64,000 nucleotides of DNA, taken from NCBI RefSeq assembly GCF_003182255.1, contig NZ_QGTQ01000011.1:62001-126000 (forward strand), in the 5' to 3' direction. The DNA comes from Paenibacillus cellulosilyticus. Lineage in GTDB: Bacteria > Bacillota > Bacilli > Paenibacillales > Paenibacillaceae. Positions 63,436 through 64,000 of this stretch are shown here, piece by piece. The translations under genes were made by a program, and so were the position numbers. The notes below the pieces were generated by a model. It ran no database searches and had not been told where the DNA came from. It saw nothing but the letters and a program-made list of their open reading frames with translations. Within the stretch, counting starts at the first letter, position 1; each line of letters opens with the position of its first letter.

Positions 63436-64000
63436 CTAGCCCTTCCTATACCAAGGCAGCCTGCTCAGCGGCACTTCAACAAGCACCACTCCCGGCCCTT
63501 CCACAACGCTGCCATCATCGCCGACCCATGTGCCAGACGGGAACGTAACCTCCCGCGTTCGAGCCCCCTTCTTCACTACAGGAGCTACTAGCAAGTTGCT
63601 GCCGAGCATGAACTGGTCGATGACCGCCTCCATCCCCGCCTCTGGGAACGCATACGCCATATGCCGAAGGATCGGCTCACCTGTTATAGCGGATTGCTTG
63701 GCCAGCTCTAAAATCTCAGGTCCAAGCTGTGCATGCAGCTTCGCCGCCTCGACACAGTACCCCAGATGCTCCTCGTCCAACACCCGCCAGGGTGCTGCAG
63801 AGAATTGCATCATCGGGAACAAGGCCGAGCACTGCGCATAACGAACGAACAACTCCGAGTCAAAGCGTGCCGACGTCACATTCATATATTCCCCGCCGCC
63901 GATCATATCCGGGCAAATATACGCATAGCCGAGCAGCCCTTGTGCCAAACCGTCGGGAATCAACGCATCAAGTCCGTTGCCTTCCCATTCATGTCCCTTA
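63436..64000 (-). CDS. GH31-family glycoside hydrolase, C-terminal part
   Basis: The frame is open from the right edge, so only about 188 C-terminal residues are seen. YAYICPDMIGGGEY, SARFDSELFVRYAQCSALFP, MMQFSAAPWRVLDEEHLGYC and GEPILRHMAYAFP are GH31 barrel and post-barrel signatures. A beta-sandwich (FMLGSNLLVAPVVKKGARTR) ends the protein. GH31 enzymes are alpha-glucosidases, xylosidases or related retaining hydrolases; the specificity residues lie outside the window. It has no obvious terminator and runs toward the 115-bp repeat array. Confidence 0.88.
   Translation of the reverse strand, partial: KGHEWEGNGLDALIPDGLAQGLLGYAYICPDMIGGGEYMNVTSARFDSELFVRYAQCSALFPMMQFSAAPWRVLDEEHLGYCVEAAKLHAQLGPEILELAKQSAITGEPILRHMAYAFPEAGMEAVIDQFMLGSNLLVAPVVKKGARTREVTFPSGTWVGDDGSVVEGPGVVLVEVPLSRLPWYRKG

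Overview
The window looks like a chromosomal segment of a Paenibacillus-like Gram-positive soil bacterium. The grounds are: S-layer-homology (SLH) surface proteins; strong AGGAGG-type ribosome sites with frequent GTG and TTG starts; a T-box leader in front of proS; YesM/YesN-type two-component regulators; carbohydrate ABC transporters without their own ATPase; and many glycoside hydrolases. No rRNA, tRNA, prophage or insertion sequence was seen.

Layout. 0-3 kb: an edge-truncated cysteine-cluster protein, then an ArsR repressor and a SulP anion transporter whose promoters share a motif. 3-7.5 kb: a small acidic protein, a DUF445 membrane protein, proS with its T-box, and a lipoprotein. 7.6-12 kb: a YVTN propeller and a large GH2 beta-galactosidase. 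12.3-14 kb: a 51-bp palindromic repeat array and a PadR/DUF2812 pair. 14.1-16.3 kb: a KimA-type potassium transporter behind a c-di-AMP (ydaO) riboswitch. 16.4-22.7 kb: a lipoprotein, a 115-bp repeat array, a rhamnogalacturonan lyase with a perfect cre site, and an SLH/Big2 surface protein. 22.9-27 kb: a tautomerase-CMD fusion with a divergent LysR, a KamA-family radical SAM enzyme behind a second c-di-AMP riboswitch, and a MEKHLA protein. 27-31 kb: an MFS pump with a broken aldo-keto reductase, and a Gfo/Idh/MocA plus TIM-barrel isomerase pair. 31.3-38 kb: an AraC regulator, a second 51-bp array, a GH78-like alpha-rhamnosidase, and a sugar ABC transporter. 38-44.2 kb: a more AT-rich accessory stretch of small membrane, secreted and hypothetical genes with a decayed duplication. 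44.4-51.4 kb: a 2338-residue VWA/InlB/SLH surface protein. 52-58 kb: an ECF sigma/anti-sigma pair and a YesM-YesN-binding-protein operon. 58.5-64 kb: a GH3 enzyme, an AraC regulator, a YdeI protein, a type I toxin-antitoxin locus, another 115-bp array, and a GH31 enzyme running off the edge.

How it fits together. PL4 lyase, GH78 rhamnosidase, GH2 galactosidase, GH3, GH31 and the sugar ABC transporter would suit breakdown of rhamnose- and galactose-rich pectin side chains. The AraC, YesMN and CcpA-type sites would control them. The two c-di-AMP riboswitches place potassium uptake and a beta-amino-acid mutase under the same osmotic second messenger. The mutase lacks the two lysine-binding acidic residues of true lysine 2,3-aminomutase and has an Arg at one of them, so beta-glutamate synthesis as an osmolyte is the most attractive hypothesis here. 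The other notable signals are two dispersed families of tandem palindromic repeats (51-bp and 115-bp periods), each at two distant loci, and a short type I toxin gene with a convergent antisense RNA.
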